From contig JASMDX010000076.1 in assembly GCA_030752605.1 (NCBI GenBank), positions 18,829-82,828 of the forward strand: 64,000 bases of DNA, given 5' to 3'. Position 1 is the stretch's first letter; each line of letters begins with the position of its first letter. Below are positions 44,825 to 53,832 of this stretch, piece by piece. The translations under genes were made by a program, and so were the position numbers. The notes beneath the pieces are model-generated. The model was not told the origin of the DNA. It worked only from the letters and a program-made list of their open reading frames with translations, and did not search any database. The stretch comes from GCA-2731375 sp002731375. Its GTDB lineage: Bacteria; Pseudomonadota; Alphaproteobacteria; GCA-2731375.

Positions 44825-46435
44825 ATGACGCATGGAATGGTTTCGGCGCCGCAGCCGGAGGCCGTGGAGGCGGGGCTGGATATTCTCCAAGCTGGCGGTA
44901 ATGTAGTCGATGCCGCCGTCGGCGCGGCGTTGGTGCAGACGGCGGTGGATCCGCAGATGTGCGGCATCGCCGGCTTTGGTTCCATGCATCTCTATTTGGC
45001 GGATAGAGACGTCCATACCTGCATTGATTTCCATGGCCGTGCCCCTTTGGCCACCCGGCCGGATATGTGGGAGGACCTGATTGTCCGCGAATGCGATGAC
45101 GGCTTCGGTTTCGTGCTTAAGGGCGAAGTCAACGAACTCGGCTATCAATCCATGACCACGCCGCTGACCATCAAGGCTTTTGACGAGGCCCTGTCCCGCT
45201 TTGGCAGCCGTTCGTTGGCTGAAATGCTGGCGCCGGCCATCGCATATTGCGAGGACGGCTTTGCCGTCCGTCCCGGCGTGCATGGCTTCTGGACCCGGGG
45301 GGCGGAGGCTGGGCGGATCGCCCGCATCCGTGGCCTGACCGACGATCCCGCGACCGCCAAGATCTATACCAAGGCCGATGGTTCGATCCGTGGCGTGGGC
45401 GAGATATTGCGTAATCCGGACATGGCGCGAACCTATCGGCGCATCGCGGAACACGGCGTGGCGGATTTCTATGGCGGCGGGATTGCCAAACAGATCGACG
45501 CGGATATGCGCGCCAACGGTGGGCTGATCACTCTGGAAGATTTGGCATCTTGCGAGACCGAGACCATTGATCCGTTGTGGACCGATTATCGCGGCTACCG
45601 GGTGGCGACGAACCAACCGCCCGGCGGCGGCTTGATGATCATTCTGATGCTGAATATTTTGGAGAATTTTGATCTCGCCGCCATGGGCCATAACTCAGCT
45701 GATTACATCGCCACCGTCTCCGAGGCGATGAAAATCGCCACCGTCGACAAGGATGCCCGCATGGGCGATCCACGCTTCTTCGATATCCCCTTCGATGAGC
45801 TAATGTCGAAGGACTATGCTAGGGCCATGGCCGAACGCATCAAACGGGGTGAGAAAACACCAGTTCCCCGGATGAATCCCGGAGGCAACGATAGCAAGGA
45901 GACGACCCATATCTGCGTCGCCGATAGAAGTGGCAACTGTGTCACCATGACCCATTCCCTGGGCTCCTCCTCGGGCACGGTCACCGACGGTTTGGGCTTC
46001 ATGTACAACAATTGCATGATGGTGTTCGATCCGCGCCCCGGCCATGCGGGGTCATTGGCGCCGGGCAAGGCGCGCTTTTCCGCCCTCTCGCCGACCATTG
46101 TCTTCAGGGATAATAAACCGTTTTTCCTGGTCGGCTCCCCCGGCGGCACGACCATTACCATGGGCAACCTGCAGGCGATCCTCAATGCCGTTGATTTCAA
46201 CATGACGGCGCAGGAGGCGGTGATGGCGCCGCGTTTCACGGTGACATCGGATACCATCGAGGTCACCAATCGTATCCTCCGCTCGACCGAGCGCGAGCTA
46301 CAGGCGCGCGGTTATCCGACGCAACGCCATGCCTTCAGCCACATGATTCCCATCGTGCAGGGCATCCGTATCGTGGATAGCAGGCTGGACGGCGGCTCGG
46401 ACCCTGCGGGCGACGGCATGGCGGCGCAGGTGTAA
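44825..46435 (+). CDS. gamma-glutamyltransferase family Ntn-hydrolase
   Basis: A 536-residue precursor-type enzyme. GMVSAPQPEAVEAGLDILQA and GGNVVDAAVGAAL are the N-terminal GGT features. The autocatalytic cleavage and nucleophile Thr is in KETTHICVADRSGNCVTMTH near residue 360. The small subunit keeps SLGSSSGTVTDGLGFMYNN and GSPGGTTI. No signal peptide is visible, so it is probably cytoplasmic, unlike E. coli Ggt. It could act on glutathione conjugates or other gamma-glutamyl compounds, or be an acylase-like relative. Confidence 0.92.
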   Translation: MTHGMVSAPQPEAVEAGLDILQAGGNVVDAAVGAALVQTAVDPQMCGIAGFGSMHLYLADRDVHTCIDFHGRAPLATRPDMWEDLIVRECDDGFGFVLKGEVNELGYQSMTTPLTIKAFDEALSRFGSRSLAEMLAPAIAYCEDGFAVRPGVHGFWTRGAEAGRIARIRGLTDDPATAKIYTKADGSIRGVGEILRNPDMARTYRRIAEHGVADFYGGGIAKQIDADMRANGGLITLEDLASCETETIDPLWTDYRGYRVATNQPPGGGLMIILMLNILENFDLAAMGHNSADYIATVSEAMKIATVDKDARMGDPRFFDIPFDELMSKDYARAMAERIKRGEKTPVPRMNPGGNDSKETTHICVADRSGNCVTMTHSLGSSSGTVTDGLGFMYNNCMMVFDPRPGHAGSLAPGKARFSALSPTIVFRDNKPFFLVGSPGGTTITMGNLQAILNAVDFNMTAQEAVMAPRFTVTSDTIEVTNRILRSTERELQARGYPTQRHAFSHMIPIVQGIRIVDSRLDGGSDPAGDGMAAQV

Positions 46436-46454
46436 CTCAATCGGAGCGGCATTC

Positions 46455-46742
46455 GTGAGCGATATCGCGATCATTGTCGAATATGACGTCAAGCCTGGGT
46501 GTCTGGAGGAGCAGGAGAAACGCCTGCGGGCAATGGCGGAACAATGCCTGGGAGAGGATGGTTGTTTTCGCATGGAGGTATTCAGGCCGGCCGGCATCGA
46601 GAACAAGCTGGTGTTGAGCGAACTGTGGCGGGACGTGGCGGCGCTGGAAACACACCGCGGCCAACCCGGCCATGCCGAGCAGCACCAGCACACGGATGAG
46701 CTTTGCGTTGGCAAGCGGGTGTTGCGCGGCGCCGTCGCTTGA
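46455..46742 (+). CDS. antibiotic biosynthesis monooxygenase (ABM) domain protein
   Basis: A 95-residue ferredoxin-like dimeric barrel: IAIIVEYDVKPGCLEEQEKR, DGCFRMEVFRPAG, then LVLSELWRDVAALETHRGQP. Such quinol monooxygenase-like proteins oxidise small aromatics or have no cofactor-dependent activity. It starts at a GTG with GGAG nearby, 19 bases after the transferase stop, and probably shares its transcript. Confidence 0.8.
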   Translation: MSDIAIIVEYDVKPGCLEEQEKRLRAMAEQCLGEDGCFRMEVFRPAGIENKLVLSELWRDVAALETHRGQPGHAEQHQHTDELCVGKRVLRGAVA

Positions 46743-46755
46743 TAGCTGGTTGATG

Positions 46756-47862
46756 CTACCGGGCCAGCTTTCTGGCTCTCTCCAACCCTTCTAGTGTCTG
46801 CTCGCTCAACGTCTTGATGACCTGGGCGACGCTTTGCCTCTCTTTGCTCCAGGTCACGCCTTGGCCTGCTGGGGTATGCAGCATGGGATCGACTTCATGT
46901 TCGTCAATCGAGGTCAATAGATCACCGACCAGGGTATGCTGATAGGGCATGGGCAGGGGTCGGGGCGCTGTCGGGGCGGCCCATTCCTCGGTCCAGGCGG
47001 AACGGATCTGCCGCTGCGGCTTGCCGCTGCTGCCGTGGGTGATACCGGTATCACCGCTGCCGGCGGTAAACAGCTTATCCCGCAGCTTGTCGCCGATGGC
47101 GTGATCGCCACGGGCGTGCTCTTCGGTAGACAGCCAGGTGGTGCCCAGCCAGACGCCTTGGGCGCCCATGGCCAGGGCGGCGGCGATCTGGCTGCCATGG
47201 CCGATGCCACCCGCCGCCAACACCGGTAGATCGCCGACGATCTGCACGATTTCGGGTACCAGCACCATGGTGCCGATGGTGCCCGTATGCCCGCCCGCTT
47301 CCGAGCCTTGGGCCACGATGAAATCCAACCCTATGTTCTGGTAGGCTTTGAAATGCCGGGGATTGCCGATCAGGGCGCCCACGACTTTGCCCTCCGCCTT
47401 CAAACGGTTGACTGCGTCCGCTGTCAGGCCAATGCCAAAAGCGACCACGTCCACATCCGAGTTCAGCAGCGCCTGCAACTGCCCCTCGAAATAGCTCGGC
47501 GTGCGCAGTATGGAATTGAAGAAGGTTTTCTTGGTCGCGGCGGGCACTTGGTACTTTTCCGCCAGGCTGTCCACATACTTGACATGATCCGGGGGTAGAT
47601 TGGCACGCACGGATTCCAGGGTTTCGGCTTCCGGCATGCCCTTTGGTATCATGATATCTATGGCGAATGGTTGGCCGCCGATCTGCTCGCGGACGGCAGC
47701 AATTTTGCCCGGTATCTTATCGGGTGCGTCATGGGCAATGCCGTAGACGCCCATGCCCCCGGCCTTGGTAATGGCGGCCGTGACATCGACGCTATGGGAG
47801 AAGCCCAAGATAGGGACCTCCAATCCAAGGCGTTCGGTGAACCGGGTTGCGATTTTGGCCAT
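46756..47862 (-). CDS. nitronate monooxygenase (2-nitropropane dioxygenase family)
   Basis: A 368-residue FMN TIM-barrel. Family landmarks include LEVPILGFSHSVDVTAAITK, the flavin region EAGGHTGTIGTMVLVPEIV, and LAAGGIGHGSQIAAALAMGA followed by QGVWLGTTWL. Known members oxidise alkyl nitronates, but many relatives have other roles. GGAG lies before ATG 47862. The C-terminus has an extra charged tail compared with the smallest members. A second, distinct family member starts at 63637. Confidence 0.9.
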   Translation of the reverse strand: MAKIATRFTERLGLEVPILGFSHSVDVTAAITKAGGMGVYGIAHDAPDKIPGKIAAVREQIGGQPFAIDIMIPKGMPEAETLESVRANLPPDHVKYVDSLAEKYQVPAATKKTFFNSILRTPSYFEGQLQALLNSDVDVVAFGIGLTADAVNRLKAEGKVVGALIGNPRHFKAYQNIGLDFIVAQGSEAGGHTGTIGTMVLVPEIVQIVGDLPVLAAGGIGHGSQIAAALAMGAQGVWLGTTWLSTEEHARGDHAIGDKLRDKLFTAGSGDTGITHGSSGKPQRQIRSAWTEEWAAPTAPRPLPMPYQHTLVGDLLTSIDEHEVDPMLHTPAGQGVTWSKERQSVAQVIKTLSEQTLEGLERARKLAR

Positions 47863-47887
47863 GGCGAATACTCCTAACCGGCTCCAG

Positions 47888-48745
47888 TTAACCGCCTTCC
47901 GCCACCACGTTGTTGGCGAGGCAGCCGAGGCCGGAAATCTCCACCTCGATGCGGTCGCCGGGCTTCATCCATAGGGGTGGTTTGCGCCCGGCACCGACGC
48001 CGCTGGGGGTGCCGGTTGCGATCACATCGCCGGGATGCAGCGGTGTGAACTGCGAGACATAGGCGATGATGTCGGGCACTTTATAATATAGCTGCTCGGT
48101 GCTTTCGTCCTGCACTACGTCGCCATTCAGGCGGGTGGTCAGTTGCAGGTTCATGGGATCGAACACTTCATCCGCCGTGGTCATCCATGGCCCGCAGGAA
48201 CCGCTGTGTTGAAAATTCTTGCCGGCAATCACCGAATGACCCTGAAAATCACGCAGGCTGCCATCAAGAAACGGCGCATAGCCGGCGACATGGTCCATGG
48301 CGTTGGCTTCCGCGATATGACGGCCCGGCTTGCCAATGATGAAGGCCAACTCGCCCTCATAGTCAAAATTGCTCGATGCCTTGGGGCGGATTACGTCCTG
48401 TTCATGGCCGACCAGAGCATCGGGCCATTTGGAAAACAGATTCGGATCCTCGGGAAAATTCAGGCTCATTTCCTCGGCATGTTCGCGGTAGTTCAGGCCG
48501 ATGCAGATGATTCGCCGGGCGTTGGGAATGACTTGCAGGTAGGTAATATCGCTCAAAGCGTGATCGGCCGCCACGCCATTCAAGGCCGCCGCCTCGTCCT
48601 GGCCGCCGCCTTCCAGCAAAGACCGTAGATCGGCATACTTGCCGCCCAGACGCTGGCCTAGATCAACCACGCCATCACCACTTCCGTTTTCCGTCACCAT
48701 GCCAAAACTGTCGCCGGCTGAAGTGCTGAAACTCAATAATTTCAT
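47888..48745 (-). CDS. fumarylacetoacetate hydrolase (FAH) family protein
   Basis: A 285-residue FAH-fold enzyme. IICIGLNYREHAEEM is the hallmark, followed by metal ligands in DYEGELAFIIGKPGRHI and the GHSVIAGKNFQHSGSCGPWM region. Later come PGDVIATGTPSGVGAGRKPP and MKPGDRIEVEISGLG. Such enzymes hydrolyse or decarboxylate beta-keto acids at the end of aromatic breakdown. An AGGAGGGA site precedes ATG 48745. It runs in the same direction as the nitronate monooxygenase downstream. Confidence 0.93.
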   Translation of the reverse strand: MKLLSFSTSAGDSFGMVTENGSGDGVVDLGQRLGGKYADLRSLLEGGGQDEAAALNGVAADHALSDITYLQVIPNARRIICIGLNYREHAEEMSLNFPEDPNLFSKWPDALVGHEQDVIRPKASSNFDYEGELAFIIGKPGRHIAEANAMDHVAGYAPFLDGSLRDFQGHSVIAGKNFQHSGSCGPWMTTADEVFDPMNLQLTTRLNGDVVQDESTEQLYYKVPDIIAYVSQFTPLHPGDVIATGTPSGVGAGRKPPLWMKPGDRIEVEISGLGCLANNVVAEGG

Positions 48746-48799
48746 TCTACGTCCCTCCTACTTGCTCGGCGGCATCATGGCGCCGGGGCTGAGAATGCC

Positions 48800-49660
48800 C
48801 TAATCCACCGCATATTTGAAGCGGAAGGCATCGCCTTTCGTCACTACATGGCCAATCGAGGGCGAGGGGAAATGCGCCGTCAGGACTAACTGGCCGCTTT
48901 CGGCGTTGCTGGCCAGGAAATGCCACCGGGTTAGGCGGGCCTGCTCCGGGTCGGCATCGAAGACTGGGCTCCATTCGGGATGCACGCATTGGATGGGGCT
49001 GTGGATCAGATCGCCGCACATCACGGCGCTGTGGCCGTTGGAGGCCAGATTGACCGCCACGTGGCCCGGCGTGTGGCCCGCCGTGGATTGCAGCCAGATG
49101 TTGTCGTCCAGGGCGAAATCGCTATCAACCAGCTGGACCTGACCGGCTTCCATCACCGGCAGGGCGCTTTCTTGAAAGATGATGTCGTTGCGGGTCTCGG
49201 CGGCGGCGTATTCGGTCTTGGAAATGATATACTTGGCATTGGGAAATGTGGGCACCCAACGGCCATCCATGAAGATGGTGTTCCAGCCACAATGATCGGC
49301 GTGCAGATGGGTGCAAAAGACATAGTCGATGGCCTCGGGCTGCAGGCCGGCGGCGCGCAGATTGTTCAGCCAGGTCTGGTCTGTGCGCTGGAACCATTGT
49401 GGGCGGTGGGTGATGCTCTTGCCGCAGCCGATACAGGTATCGATCAGGATGGTGTGATGTTTGGTGCGCACCAGATAGGACTGGAACGGCAGGATCAGCA
49501 TGCCGGTCTCGGGGTCCATGGCGTTGGGTTCCAGCCAATAACGGTGCGGCGCCAGGGCCTCGGGCGTGGCTTCCACGAAGGTCTCGTGCGGTACGAAGAA
49601 CGGCACTTCCTCCTCGATTATGCGCTGTACCGCAATATCGCCGATCATCAGGCCTGACAT
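48800..49660 (-). CDS. metallo-beta-lactamase fold hydrolase
   Basis: A 286-residue MBL-fold protein with the metal motif VFCTHLHADHCGWN, a second His in TAGHTPGHVAVNL, the bridging Asp in VMCGDLIHSP and the final His in VLTAHFPSPSIGH. The N-terminal VRTKHHTILIDTCIGCGKS is typical of the quorum-lactonase/AttM-like and related hydrolase groups. The substrate is unknown. GAGAGGAA precedes the ATG. It is likely to be co-transcribed with the FAH gene. Confidence 0.9.
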   Translation of the reverse strand: MSGLMIGDIAVQRIIEEEVPFFVPHETFVEATPEALAPHRYWLEPNAMDPETGMLILPFQSYLVRTKHHTILIDTCIGCGKSITHRPQWFQRTDQTWLNNLRAAGLQPEAIDYVFCTHLHADHCGWNTIFMDGRWVPTFPNAKYIISKTEYAAAETRNDIIFQESALPVMEAGQVQLVDSDFALDDNIWLQSTAGHTPGHVAVNLASNGHSAVMCGDLIHSPIQCVHPEWSPVFDADPEQARLTRWHFLASNAESGQLVLTAHFPSPSIGHVVTKGDAFRFKYAVD

Positions 49661-49691
49661 GATAAATTCCTCTCTGGCTACGTAGCGTTAG

Positions 49692-50717
49692 TTACAGCGC
49701 ATCTTGGGCGATTTTCAGGGCCCGGGCCACATCGTCCGGGTCCGTGTTGAAGGCGCAGACGAAGCGCGCCTGGCCATCATTGCCCCAGCGGTGAAAGCCG
49801 ACGCCGCCCGCTTCCAGCGCGGCCAGAACTGCCTCGGGCAGATATATGAAAATCTCGTTGGCCTGCACCTCGTGGGCCAGCTTGGCGCCGTCCAGCGCCA
49901 CCAGGCCCTGGGACAGCTCTGTGGCGCGGGCGTTGGCGTGGCGGGCGTTCTCCAGCCACAAATCATCGCGTAAATAGGCCACCAGTTGGGCCGAGAGAAA
50001 CCGCATCTTGGAGAATAAGTGCCCGCCGCGTTTGCGCCGATACAAAAAATCGCCCGCCGCATCCGGATCGAAAAAGATTACCGCTTCCGCTGCCATGGCA
50101 CCGTTCTTGGTGGCTCCGAATGACAGCACATCGACGCCAGCCTTCCAGGTCGCTTCTGCTGGGCTGCAACCCAGATACGCCACGGCATTGGCAAAGCGCG
50201 CCCCATCCATGTGCACGGACAGGCCCGCGCCGTGGGCGATTTTGGCCAGGGCCGCGACTTCGTCCGGCTGATAGGCGGTGCCGGCCTCGGTCGCCTGGGT
50301 CAACGAAATGGCGCTGGGTTGTGGGTGATGCTGCACGCCAAAGCCGGCGCCGGCGATCGCATCCGCGAGCGTTTCCGCCGCAATCTTGCCATGCGCGCCA
50401 TCCAGCAGGGCCAGCTTGGCCCCGCCCGAGAACAATTCCGGCGCGCCGGCCTCGTCCTCCTCGATATGGGCATTGCGGTGGCAATAGATCTGCCCCCACG
50501 GCGGCGTCAGGGCCGAGAGTGCGAGGGCATTGGCGGCGGTGCCCGTGGCCACGGGGAAGACCGCCAATTCCTGCTGGAACAGCTCGGTAAAAGTAGCCTC
50601 CGCCACCTTGGTTATGCCGTCATTGCCATAGGCCATGGCGTGGCCTTCGTTGGCGGCGGCCAAGGCGGCCATGATTTGCGGCGCCACGCCCGTGGCATTG
50701 TCGGAGGAAAAGTTCAT
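49692..50717 (-). CDS. ltaE: low-specificity L-threonine aldolase
   Basis: A 341-residue fold-type I PLP enzyme of the beta-eliminating lyase family. FSSDNATGVAPQIMAAL begins it, PVATGTAANALALSAL is the cofactor-phosphate region, VHMDGARFANAVAYLG holds the Asp that pairs with the pyridine nitrogen, and SFGATKNGAMAAEAV holds the Schiff-base Lys. It splits threonine to glycine plus acetaldehyde, and related beta-hydroxy amino acids. AAAGGT lies upstream of the ATG. Confidence 0.92.
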   Translation of the reverse strand: MNFSSDNATGVAPQIMAALAAANEGHAMAYGNDGITKVAEATFTELFQQELAVFPVATGTAANALALSALTPPWGQIYCHRNAHIEEDEAGAPELFSGGAKLALLDGAHGKIAAETLADAIAGAGFGVQHHPQPSAISLTQATEAGTAYQPDEVAALAKIAHGAGLSVHMDGARFANAVAYLGCSPAEATWKAGVDVLSFGATKNGAMAAEAVIFFDPDAAGDFLYRRKRGGHLFSKMRFLSAQLVAYLRDDLWLENARHANARATELSQGLVALDGAKLAHEVQANEIFIYLPEAVLAALEAGGVGFHRWGNDGQARFVCAFNTDPDDVARALKIAQDAL

Positions 50718-50726
50718 ACCTTTGGC

Positions 50727-51146
50727 TTAACTTTCTCGTATTTCGATTTCATCGAAGCCACCGCAATCGGCCCAGGGCATGAAGGTGGCGATATCATGCA
50801 TCTGTCCCGCTTTCACGGCGGCGATCAACCAGATCAGATCAGCCTCGTATATGCCGGCTTTGTCCGTCTTCGAGGGCTGGGCGGCACCGTCTGGGTGGGA
50901 GTGATAATGGCCTAAAATCTGCGCCGCGCCTGACCTTGCCACCTTTTGCAGGCGCAGGCGCAGGCCGGGGTCGATGGCAAAGCGGTGGCTGGGCTCATCC
51001 GCCACATTGGTGCTGGCCACGGCTTGGGAGACGATCATGTCTTCGCCCCGCCTTTGTCCAAGCAATAGTCCGCAGGCCTCGTTTGGATAGTCGGCCACCG
51101 CATGGGTGGCGATGGCCGCTCGCGGTTTGCTGGGAAGAATGATCAC
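50727..51146 (-). CDS. JAB/MPN-domain (M67) metallopeptidase
   Basis: A 139-residue JAMM protein. The Glu is in YPNEACGLLLGQR and the zinc site is ILGHYHSHPDGAAQPSKTD. Bacterial relatives remove C-terminal residues from ubiquitin-like sulfur carriers or have unknown roles. It starts at a GTG that overlaps the DUF6476 stop (GTGA) and ends nine bases before the aldolase start. Confidence 0.88.
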   Translation of the reverse strand: MIILPSKPRAAIATHAVADYPNEACGLLLGQRRGEDMIVSQAVASTNVADEPSHRFAIDPGLRLRLQKVARSGAAQILGHYHSHPDGAAQPSKTDKAGIYEADLIWLIAAVKAGQMHDIATFMPWADCGGFDEIEIRES

Positions 51147-51469
51147 GGACTGGTTTCCAATTTCAGCCGGCCCAATTGCTCGCCGTTTTTCGCATCGAGT
51201 ACCAGGACCGATTGGCTGCCGTCCTCATGCCGAATGCCCAGATACAGCTTGCCGTTATCGGCGCTGAGATTAATTAAGGTATCGCCGGTTGCTATTTTTA
51301 CCGGCACATCGCCGATCTTCGCAGCCAGTTGCTCACTCTGCTCGGTTAATTCCTTGGAGGTTTTGGCGATGCCAACAACCAACAAAATCAAGCCGATAAC
51401 CAACAAAGTGGTCATTACGCCAACGAGAAGCTTGAGCTGGGTGCTATTTTCAGTCCAGTGTTGGGTCAT
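51143..51469 (-). CDS. DUF6476 family single-pass membrane protein
   Basis: A 108-residue protein with one N-terminal helix, LLVGVMTTLLVIGLILLVVG, and a soluble domain ending SVLVLDAKNGEQLGRLKLET. This family is found in alphaproteobacteria divergently next to rluD, as here. Function unknown. Its ATG (51469-51467) overlaps the rluD ATG on the other strand within the tetramer CATG. It is coupled to the JAMM gene by a four-base overlap. Confidence 0.82.
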   Translation of the reverse strand: MTQHWTENSTQLKLLVGVMTTLLVIGLILLVVGIAKTSKELTEQSEQLAAKIGDVPVKIATGDTLINLSADNGKLYLGIRHEDGSQSVLVLDAKNGEQLGRLKLETSP

Positions 51470-52469
51470 GAGTGAAGATCCGAAAATAGCCGTGCATGAA
51501 ATCGTGGTTGGGCCCGATCAGGCCCGGCAGCGTCTCGACCGTTTGCTCTCTCTGGCCATTGAGGGGCTTTCACGCATGCGCATTAAAGCCTTGATCGAAA
51601 CCGGCCACGTATCGATCAGGCAAACAGACAACAGACGGACGGTAACCGAGGCCTCGTACCGGGTCAAATCAGGCGAGACCATTACCCTCCATATTCCCCC
51701 GCCGGAAGACGCCACGCCCCGACCCCAGGCCATGGATCTGGATATCGTTTACGAGGACGAACATCTGATCGTGCTCGACAAGCCTGCCGGTCTTGTGGTG
51801 CATCCGGCGCCGGGCAATCCCGATCACACCCTGGTCAATGCCCTGCTGGCTCACTGCGGCGATAGTCTCTCGGGCGTGGGCGGGGTGCGCCGGCCCGGCA
51901 TTGTACACCGCCTGGACAAGGATACGTCCGGCCTGATGGTCTCGGCCAAGCATGATGCCGCCCATGTGGGCCTGAGCGAGCTGTTCTCCCGCCACGATAT
52001 CCAGCGCCGCTACCGCGCCCTTGTTTGGGGCCATGTGGCGCGATCAACGGGTCGGATCGAAGGTAATATTGGCCGCGATCCCAAAAACCGCAAGAAAATG
52101 GCCATTGTGGACCGCGGCGGCAAACCGGCGGTGACCCATTATGCCTTGTTGGAGGCCTATGGTTTGACCGCCAGCCTGATCGATTGCCGCCTGGAAACCG
52201 GCCGCACCCATCAGATCAGGGTGCATATGTCGTCCCAGGGCTATCCCGTCCTGGGCGACCCGCTATATAGTCGTGCCAGGTGGAGCCGGAGCAGCGATTT
52301 GCCTGATGAATTGCGTAAGGCGATTGCCGGTCTCAAGCGTCAGGCCCTGCATGCGGCTGAGTTGGGCTTCCGCCACCCCATGAATGGCCGGGACTTGAAT
52401 TTCCAGAGCGAGCCACCACATGACATGCAAACGCTGTTGGAGCTTTTCCGACACCACGATGGCGTCTAA
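51468..52469 (+). CDS. rluD: ribosomal large subunit pseudouridine synthase, RluD type
   Basis: A 333-residue pseudouridine synthase. An S4 RNA-binding domain occupies residues 15-80 (RQRLDRLLSLAIEGLSRMRI). The catalytic Asp lies in PGIVHRLDKDTSGLMVSAK, and the family motif LDCRLETGRTHQIRVHM is present as IDCRLETGRTHQIRVHM. It modifies helix 69 of 23S rRNA. The frame is open 366 bases upstream, but the protein begins at ATG 51468 or possibly GTG 51492. No strong ribosome site precedes either, because the start overlaps the divergent gene. Confidence 0.9.
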   Translation: MSEDPKIAVHEIVVGPDQARQRLDRLLSLAIEGLSRMRIKALIETGHVSIRQTDNRRTVTEASYRVKSGETITLHIPPPEDATPRPQAMDLDIVYEDEHLIVLDKPAGLVVHPAPGNPDHTLVNALLAHCGDSLSGVGGVRRPGIVHRLDKDTSGLMVSAKHDAAHVGLSELFSRHDIQRRYRALVWGHVARSTGRIEGNIGRDPKNRKKMAIVDRGGKPAVTHYALLEAYGLTASLIDCRLETGRTHQIRVHMSSQGYPVLGDPLYSRARWSRSSDLPDELRKAIAGLKRQALHAAELGFRHPMNGRDLNFQSEPPHDMQTLLELFRHHDGV

Positions 52470-52622
52470 AAGGCCTGGGGCGAGGGCTGCCTTTCGGCGA
52501 CCTTCGATTGGATTTTTTTGACATAACCATTGTTTTTCAGTAAGACAGCGGCCTGCATCCAATCAGATCGTAACGAGGACTACAAGCAACAGGCCGGTGC
52601 GAACGGTACATGGGTGAATGCA

Positions 52623-53648
52623 ATGGTAGCGAGCAAGACGAAACCAAAAAGTGCTAAATCCGACGCCAAGAAGGGCTCCAAAGGCGCCAAGGGTGCTTCC
52701 GACGCCAAGATGCCGGAGACGGCGGTGAAAGTGTCCGCCAAGGCGGATGCGGCGCTGGCAAGCCGTGACGCCGGTATGGGCCTGCCCCCCGCGCCGACGC
52801 CAGAGGCTAGCTTGTCGCGCTATCTGCAGGAAATCCGCAAATATCCCATGCTGTCCCATGAAGAGGAATACATGCTGGCTCAGGCCTGGCGGGAGCATGA
52901 CGACCGCGAAGCGGCGCATAAAATGGTGACCTCGCATTTGCGTTTGGTGGCCAAGATCGCCATGGGCTACCGCGGCTATGGCCTGCCCGTGGCTGAATTG
53001 ATCGCGGAAGGCAACATCGGCCTGATGCAGGCAGTGAAACGGTTCGAGCCCGAGCGTGGTTTCCGCCTGGCCACCTACGCGATGTGGTGGATCCGGGCCA
53101 ATATACAGGAATATATCCTGCGCTCCTGGTCCCTGGTAAAAATCGGCACCACGGCGGCGCAGAAAAAGCTGTTTTTCAAGCTGCGAAAGCTGAAAGGCCA
53201 GATCCAGGCCATTGACGAGGGCGATATGCGCCCCGATCAGGTGGAAAAGATAGCCACCGCCCTGAACGTGCCGGAAAAAGACGTGGTCTCCATGAACCGC
53301 CGTCTGGCCGCCCCCGACAATTCCCTGAACGCGCCGCTGCGGGCGGAGGGTGAGGGGGAATGGCAGGATTGGCTGGTTGATGACAGCACCGATCAGGAGA
53401 CGGAACTGGCGGAATCGGAGGAGCTTGGCAAACGCCGGGCCTTGTTGATGGGCGCCATGGAGAACCTGAACGAGCGCGAGCGCCACATCATCACCGAGCG
53501 CCGCCTTACGGACGATCCGAAAACCTTGGAAGAACTCTCCAACGATTTCAATATCAGCCGCGAACGGGTGCGCCAGATCGAGGTGCGGGCCTTTGAAAAG
53601 CTGCAAAAAGCCGTGCGCCGGGAAGCGGTGGAACAGCGCCTGGCATAG
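52623..53648 (+). CDS. rpoH: RNA polymerase heat-shock sigma factor RpoH
   Basis: A sigma-32 factor. Region 1.2-2 reads LSRYLQEIRKYPMLSHEEEY and then GNIGLMQAVKRFEPERGFRL with ATYAMWWIRANIQEYILRSW. The RpoH box is present as QKKLFFKLRKLK, and region 4 has LEELSNDFNISRERVRQIEV. From ATG 52623 it has 341 residues, about 45 more than usual, owing to a Lys/Ala/Ser-rich N-terminal extension. An internal ATG at 52776 (MGLPPAP) would give a normal-length protein. It directs heat-shock gene transcription. Confidence 0.94.
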   Translation: MVASKTKPKSAKSDAKKGSKGAKGASDAKMPETAVKVSAKADAALASRDAGMGLPPAPTPEASLSRYLQEIRKYPMLSHEEEYMLAQAWREHDDREAAHKMVTSHLRLVAKIAMGYRGYGLPVAELIAEGNIGLMQAVKRFEPERGFRLATYAMWWIRANIQEYILRSWSLVKIGTTAAQKKLFFKLRKLKGQIQAIDEGDMRPDQVEKIATALNVPEKDVVSMNRRLAAPDNSLNAPLRAEGEGEWQDWLVDDSTDQETELAESEELGKRRALLMGAMENLNERERHIITERRLTDDPKTLEELSNDFNISRERVRQIEVRAFEKLQKAVRREAVEQRLA

Positions 53649-53659
53649 GGGCGGCTGGT

Positions 53660-53832
53660 TTAGAGGTGGCGTCCTTCAAACAAGTTCGCGTCCGCGCGGA
53701 TCGCCTCGACAAACCAAGACAAAATCGACCGCACCTTGGCGGGACCCACCATGTCCTTGTGGGTTGCCACCCATAGGGCTGCGGACAGGGCTTCGGGGAA
53801 TGCCTCGGCGCGGACCAAATGCGGCGATCTTC
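53660..53832 (-). pseudogene. C-terminal remnant of a LysR-family regulator
   Basis: About 55 codons read LSAALWVATHKDMVGPAKVR and SILSWFVEAIRADANLFEG before a stop. This matches the end of the LysR effector-binding domain (last strands and final helix, W-V-T-H-x-D then V-R-x-x-x-x-F-x-x-E). There is no DNA-binding part. Upstream it abuts the adenylate cyclase remnant in a different frame, so the two were brought together by a deletion. Confidence 0.75.

Noticed and set aside
44795..45691. 298-codon minus-strand frame
   Set aside because: Lies antisense to the gamma-glutamyltransferase gene and shows the His/Gln/Arg-rich composition of a shadow frame.
51102..51467. Long N-terminal extension of RluD
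   Set aside because: The sequence is antisense to DUF6476 and does not resemble any protein domain; the S4 domain begins just after ATG 51468.
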